Assembly (NCBI GenBank): GCA_934561515.1
Contig: CAKTGM010000020.1
Span: forward strand, 1-33,869
Origin: an uncultured Oscillospiraceae bacterium
GTDB lineage: Bacteria > Bacillota > Clostridia > Oscillospirales > Oscillospiraceae
Direction of reading: 5' to 3'
DNA: 33,869 nucleotides
Below are positions 30,049 through 33,869 of the stretch, piece by piece; position 1 is the first letter of the stretch, and each line of letters starts with the position of its first letter. A model generated the notes under the pieces. The model made no database searches, was not told the DNA's origin, and saw only the letters and a program-made list of their open reading frames with translations. The position numbers and the translations under genes were made by a program.

Positions 30049-33000
30049 TTATTTCAGCGCACTGAGCGCCTGCTGGGAAAACGAAACCTCGCGCGTGGTG
30101 GGGGTGATGACGGCGGAGACCGCCGCCGGCGCGTCGGTGAGGATGAGGTGCAGCGCGCCGCTGCACGAAATGCTGACAGAGCGCAGCGTGCCGTCCGCGC
30201 CGACAAGCGCTTCGATGCACCCGGAGGTGAAGGATACGTTCTGCGTCCTGAGACCCGGAGTGATGGCGGCGGAAAGCGCGTTCATGCCGTCCTCGTCGAG
30301 CGTGAGCGTGTAGGACCGGCCGTCCCCGGCCTCGGTGCAGGCGGCGGTGCCGTTCATCAGCAGCTCGCAGCTGAGATCGATGAGCTGCGCGGAGTCGACA
30401 AGGTCGGCAGAGTCGAGCTTGCTGCCGCTCTCATCGCAGATGACGCCATCCGAAAAGTAAAAGGCGAGCGTATTCTTGCGGATGCAGGAAATGCTTTGCC
30501 CATCGTAATCGTGGCGGTCGTACTGGAGCGTGTCGTTCAGCACGATGGGGCCGCAGTCGGCGGAGAGGGCAATGTCAGCCGAGAGGGTATCCTGCCCGTA
30601 GAGCGCGGAGAGCGCTTGCAGCAGGCGGAGCGTATCCTCTGTGAGCGTGCCGCTCGCAGAGGCGGAGGACGAGCGCATGGCGCTGCGCACCTCCTCGGGG
30701 ATGACGGGGGCGGACGCGCTGTCGCGGAAGAGGACGCTGGCCTCAACGCGAAGATCGCCCGCGCCCTCGCTGCGGAAGCGCAGCTCCATCAGCTCGCCGC
30801 TTTCGGCGATGAGCTCCACGCGCAGGGAATCGATCGCCGCCGCGTCGGCAATATCATCGGAGGCGAGCAGGCGCAGCAGCGCGGATGCGTCCTCGTCCTC
30901 GGCAGTGAGGGTGTAGACCTTTTCCTTGCCGTCGACCGATTTTTCGATCGTCAGGCTGCGGCAGAGCGCGGCGGTCGTGTCGAGCAGGGAGGAATAATCC
31001 GGGTAGGCGTCTGATACGGGATAGGCGCGGCCGTTGGCAAGGTAGATGACGCCGTTTGCATAGTAGAGCGCCGCGCCGCCGCGGTCGATGCAGGTGAGGG
31101 TCGTGTCGTCGACCTTCGTGCGGGCAATGGCGGCGTCCGCCTGCACGCTGAGCTTGCCGTAGGAGGCGTCCACGGTGAGATCCATGGAAAGCGGGTCCTG
31201 CTTCATGCGCGCTTCAATGAGGCGGTAGGCCTCGAGATCCTTTTTTACATCGGACTTGAGGAAGAAGACCGCGGCGGCTGCGAGCAGCACGAGAACGGTG
31301 ATGAGGATGGGGAGATAGCGGCGCTTTCTGCGGCGGGGCTTGGCGGGCTTGACCGCGGGACGGCTGAGCGCGTCCTCGCGCGCTTCGCGCTCTTCGCGCA
31401 GCAAGCGAAGCTCCTCCTCCGCGCGCGCAAGGCGCGCCTCGATGGAGTCGGGGTCGCTCGCTTCGGCTGCCGCGCCCTGCGCGGCGGGTGCGGTGGATTT
31501 GGCGGGCGAGGCGGGAAGAGCTTCCTGTGCGGAAGTGTCGGGCGCGGCGGCGCTTTCCCCGGCGATCACGGCGGGGACGGGAGCTTCCGCTGCGGCGGGA
31601 ACTGCCGGACGCGCGCTGTGCAGGATGCGCTCGGCCTGCTCCACGGCGGCGCGCTGCTCGGCGCGCCTGCGTGCGCGGCGCTTTTTGCGGCGGTGCGCGC
31701 AGACAATGAGCAGAATGAGCACGAGCAGCACAAGAAGGGACGTGAGCCAGATGCCGATGACGGAGATCGTGCTCACCGCCGCGATCTCCACGCTCGTTCC
31801 GCTGACGGGGAAGGTGAGGTAGCTGCCCATCGTGCCGGTGCCGACATTCTGCCATGCGCCGCCCTCGCGCACATAGATGCGAAGATCGCCGCTGTCCTCG
31901 GGCGGAAGGTAGCGGACGGTGTGCTGCGCGCTGCCGTCGTCGGCAAGGTCGAGCTTCCACTGCTCGAGCACCTCGCGGTTGGCGGTAAGCGGCGGGAATC
32001 CTCCGCGGCGCAGGCAGGCAAAATAGCCGCGCAAGCGGTCAGGGAGCGAGCCGGACTGTATGTCGAAGGCCTCGGGCGTGACCGGCTTGGCGGTCAGCTT
32101 GATGGTATCGCCGTCGTTGTAGCTTCCCTCGACAAGCAGGACGGAGAGACCGCCCTCGCGCGTCTGCTCGGAGGCAAGACCGGGGGTGTAGGCCTCGTAA
32201 ACGGCCGTGACAACGGTGTCGAAATGGAGAGAATCAAGGTTTGTGCGGTCCCAATGGGCGTGATAGCCCTCCTTTTCGGGAATGTCGGGAATGTCGCTCT
32301 CGGCAAAGGACGCGCCATAGTCGAACGAGCGGCGCAGGACCTCCTTGCCGTCGGCAAGGAAGGTGAGCGTGAAGGTCTTCATGCCCTCGGGAATGTCGTC
32401 GTTCGCGCAGAGTTGGGAGAAGGAGATCGGCTCGGCGCGGCCGACGAAGCCCTGACGGTTGATGCCGGGCAGGGCGTCGGAAACATAGTAGTTGTTGGCA
32501 AAGGCGCCGGTATCGCTGCCGGAGATCGCGCCCGCGTACTGCTGACAGTCGGTCACGTCGACAAGGGAGTAGTTCCACGTGACGCTCGAGCCGCTGCCGT
32601 CGGCCTTGGACGCAACGCCGGAGCCGACGATGCCGCCGACATACTTCTTGCCGCCGAGCGGGCACTTGACATAGTTGCCGTGCACGCTCGCGCCGGTCAC
32701 ACCGGCGACGCCGCCGACGTAGCTGCCGTTTTCGCTCGTGACGGAGCCGTAGCTCTCGCAGGCGGTGACGTAGCCGAGGTCCATGCGCCCGACAATGCCG
32801 CCGACATAGCTGCGCTTGCCGGAAATGCCGCCGGTGTTGACGCACTGCTGCACGATGGATTTGTAGGCGTACTGCTTGCGGTAGCTGCCGGAGAGATGAC
32901 CCGTTACGTCATCCTCTGGGTCGAGCGTGTATTCGATGGCCATCGAGCCTGCGATGCCGCCGGTGTTCACATCGCCGTAGACGGCGGCGGTATTCCTGCT

Positions 33001-33869
33001 GCCGGAGACCTTGCCGAGCGTGACGGAGTTGATGTCGACGCCGGAGGCGTCGGTGACGATATCGGCAGAGCCGCCGACGCTCGAAATGGCAGAGAACATG
33101 GTGTTCGACAGCTCGTTGAACTTGCTGTTGATCGAGCGCAGGTCGCTCGAGAGCACGGTGGAGCTCGTCTTGACCTCCTCGGAGATCAGCGAGAGCTGGC
33201 TGCCCGCCGCAGTGATCGCGCCGACGACCATGTTGAGGTTTGCCACCGAGACGATGTCGGAGATGTTGGGCCGCGGCCCGATGACGATGCCGCCGTCAAA
33301 ATCGATGCTCGGCGGGGTGATGGCGTCGAGGTCGACGTCCACGCGCACATCGCCCGCCGCGTCCGCCGCCTCGGAGAGATAGGTAGAGATGAGCGAGAGG
33401 CGGTCGCAGAGCTCACCCGTGCTGTACTGCGCGTCGTTCACGGCCTTTTCAACAAGGCGGCTGAGCTCGTTGAGCTGGGAGGTCATCACGGAGAACTGGC
33501 TGGCGGAGACTTCGGTACGGACATAGGGCTCCATCTGGCCGGCGATGCCGCCAACGTCCTTGCGCCCGCAGATCGCGCCGCTGTTCGTGCAGGAGCGCAC
33601 CTGCCCGCTGCTGCGCCCGACGATGCCGCCGACGTTGTAGCCGATGTGCTGGTAGCCGATGGCGGCCTCGTTCACGCACTCGCTGATCGCGCCGGAGGAG
33701 TAGCCCGCAACGCCGCCGGTGTCGGTCGAGACGCTGAGCGTGTCGAGCTGGGAGAGCTTGGAGAGGTCGAGCGAGAACTCGAAGCTCAGATCGCCGAGGT
33801 CGATGGCGGGGTCTGTGCTCTCGATGTTCACATAGGCGCGGTTTTTGCTCGAAACGATCGCGCCGAGGT
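30049..33869 (-). CDS. Very large GLUG-type surface protein with two membrane spans (partial)
   Basis: The visible part is 1272 residues; the start lies beyond the right edge. Numbered from that edge, about 40-110 and 285-480 carry GLUG-like repeats (VGGIVGR, VGGIAGQ, TGGIAGS, VGGVAGV) expected to form an external beta-helix. Residues 111-285 between them are mainly helical and interrupt the helix. A Flg_new-like segment (about 503-553) follows. A first membrane span is at about 696-724. Next comes an Arg-rich then Ala/Pro-rich linker with a Glu/Arg coiled coil and a second basic patch, and a second span at about 849-871. The positive flanks place the linker inside the cell and both large ends outside. 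The C-terminus has two copies of one domain (about 890-1058 and 1093-1270). The function is unknown. Confidence 0.8.
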   Translation of the reverse strand, partial: LGAIVSSKNRAYVNIESTDPAIDLGDLSFEFSLDLSKLSQLDTLSVSTDTGGVAGYSSGAISECVNEAAIGYQHIGYNVGGIVGRSSGQVRSCTNSGAICGRKDVGGIAGQMEPYVRTEVSASQFSVMTSQLNELSRLVEKAVNDAQYSTGELCDRLSLISTYLSEAADAAGDVRVDVDLDAITPPSIDFDGGIVIGPRPNISDIVSVANLNMVVGAITAAGSQLSLISEEVKTSSTVLSSDLRSINSKFNELSNTMFSAISSVGGSADIVTDASGVDINSVTLGKVSGSRNTAAVYGDVNTGGIAGSMAIEYTLDPEDDVTGHLSGSYRKQYAYKSIVQQCVNTGGISGKRSYVGGIVGRMDLGYVTACESYGSVTSENGSYVGGVAGVTGASVHGNYVKCPLGGKKYVGGIVGSGVASKADGSGSSVTWNYSLVDVTDCQQYAGAISGSDTGAFANNYYVSDALPGINRQGFVGRAEPISFSQLCANDDIPEGMKTFTLTFLADGKEVLRRSFDYGASFAESDIPDIPEKEGYHAHWDRTNLDSLHFDTVVTAVYEAYTPGLASEQTREGGLSVLLVEGSYNDGDTIKLTAKPVTPEAFDIQSGSLPDRLRGYFACLRRGGFPPLTANREVLEQWKLDLADDGSAQHTVRYLPPEDSGDLRIYVREGGAWQNVGTGTMGSYLTFPVSGTSVEIAAVSTISVIGIWLTSLLVLLVLILLIVCAHRRKKRRARRRAEQRAAVEQAERILHSARPAVPAAAEAPVPAVIAGESAAAPDTSAQEALPASPAKSTAPAAQGAAAEASDPDSIEARLARAEEELRLLREEREAREDALSRPAVKPAKPRRRKRRYLPILITVLVLLAAAAVFFLKSDVKKDLEAYRLIEARMKQDPLSMDLTVDASYGKLSVQADAAIARTKVDDTTLTCIDRGGAALYYANGVIYLANGRAYPVSDAYPDYSSLLDTTAALCRSLTIEKSVDGKEKVYTLTAEDEDASALLRLLASDDIADAAAIDSLRVELIAESGELMELRFRSEGAGDLRVEASVLFRDSASAPVIPEEVRSAMRSSSASASGTLTEDTLRLLQALSALYGQDTLSADIALSADCGPIVLNDTLQYDRHDYDGQSISCIRKNTLAFYFSDGVICDESGSKLDSADLVDSAQLIDLSCELLMNGTAACTEAGDGRSYTLTLDEDGMNALSAAITPGLRTQNVSFTSGCIEALVGADGTLRSVSISCSGALHLILTDAPAAVSAVITPTTREVSFSQQALSALK

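Noticed and set aside
1..33869. CRISPR arrays, tRNA or rRNA genes, insertion sequences, prophage or toxin-antitoxin pairs
   Set aside because: Looked for on both strands by eye. No regularly spaced repeats, cloverleaf candidates, transposase motifs or paired small toxin genes were seen.

Overview
The window is GC-rich, low-repeat bacterial chromosome from a Gram-positive member of the Clostridia, most likely an Oscillospirales/Oscillospiraceae-type gut bacterium. The evidence is strong AGGAGG ribosome binding sites, AddAB instead of RecBCD, an L27 precursor with its Prp processing protease, S-layer-homology (SLH) surface proteins, a FeoB-associated cysteine-rich peptide, a DUF6472-type mini-protein and XRE regulators. 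No species can be named from sequence alone. I see no rRNA, tRNA, CRISPR array, insertion sequence, prophage or plasmid gene.

Layout. 1-58 is the end of an SLH protein. 100-3133 (minus) holds a small membrane protein, an ispE gene fused in frame to a membrane zinc-ribbon module, a free paralogue of that module, and a DUF1015 gene. 3349-4725 is a MATE transporter and 4760-4981 a DUF378 protein. 5126-12017 is addB-addA, the double-strand-break repair helicase-nuclease. 12097-13106 (minus) is azlCD (branched-chain amino acid export), divergent from an ElaA-like acetyltransferase. rpmE (L31) follows, then a membrane-anchored XRE regulator (minus). 15656-18136 is hflX, a GNAT acetyltransferase and a YigZ/IMPACT gene.

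18234-22431 (minus) is the L21-Prp-L27-Obg neighbourhood with a DUF6472 gene. Here it is interrupted by a YjjG-like HAD phosphatase and an oppositely oriented lipoprotein gene. 22651-23073 is a hotdog thioesterase. 23381-25558 encodes a secreted C69 dipeptidase carrying three SLH domains. 25636-27994 (minus) is feoA-feoB plus the FeoB-associated peptide for ferrous iron uptake. 28179-29381 is a membrane metallophosphoesterase. 29421-33869 (minus) is a cytidylate-kinase-like gene preceded by a very large GLUG-type two-membrane-span protein that runs off the right edge.

How it fits together. Most of the window is housekeeping: isoprenoid precursor synthesis, recombination repair, ribosome parts and ribosome-associated GTPases, transport and iron uptake. 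Intrinsic terminators and sigma-A-like promoters are easy to see and give clear transcription units. The unusual points are the zinc-ribbon::IspE fusion beside its free paralogue, the membrane-anchored XRE regulator with a palindrome upstream, interleaved divergent azlC/elaA promoters, genes lying directly behind intrinsic terminators with no space for a promoter, the split L27-obg cluster, and the GLUG protein with a helical insert and a duplicated C-terminal domain. I did not find a clearly new defence or mobile system.
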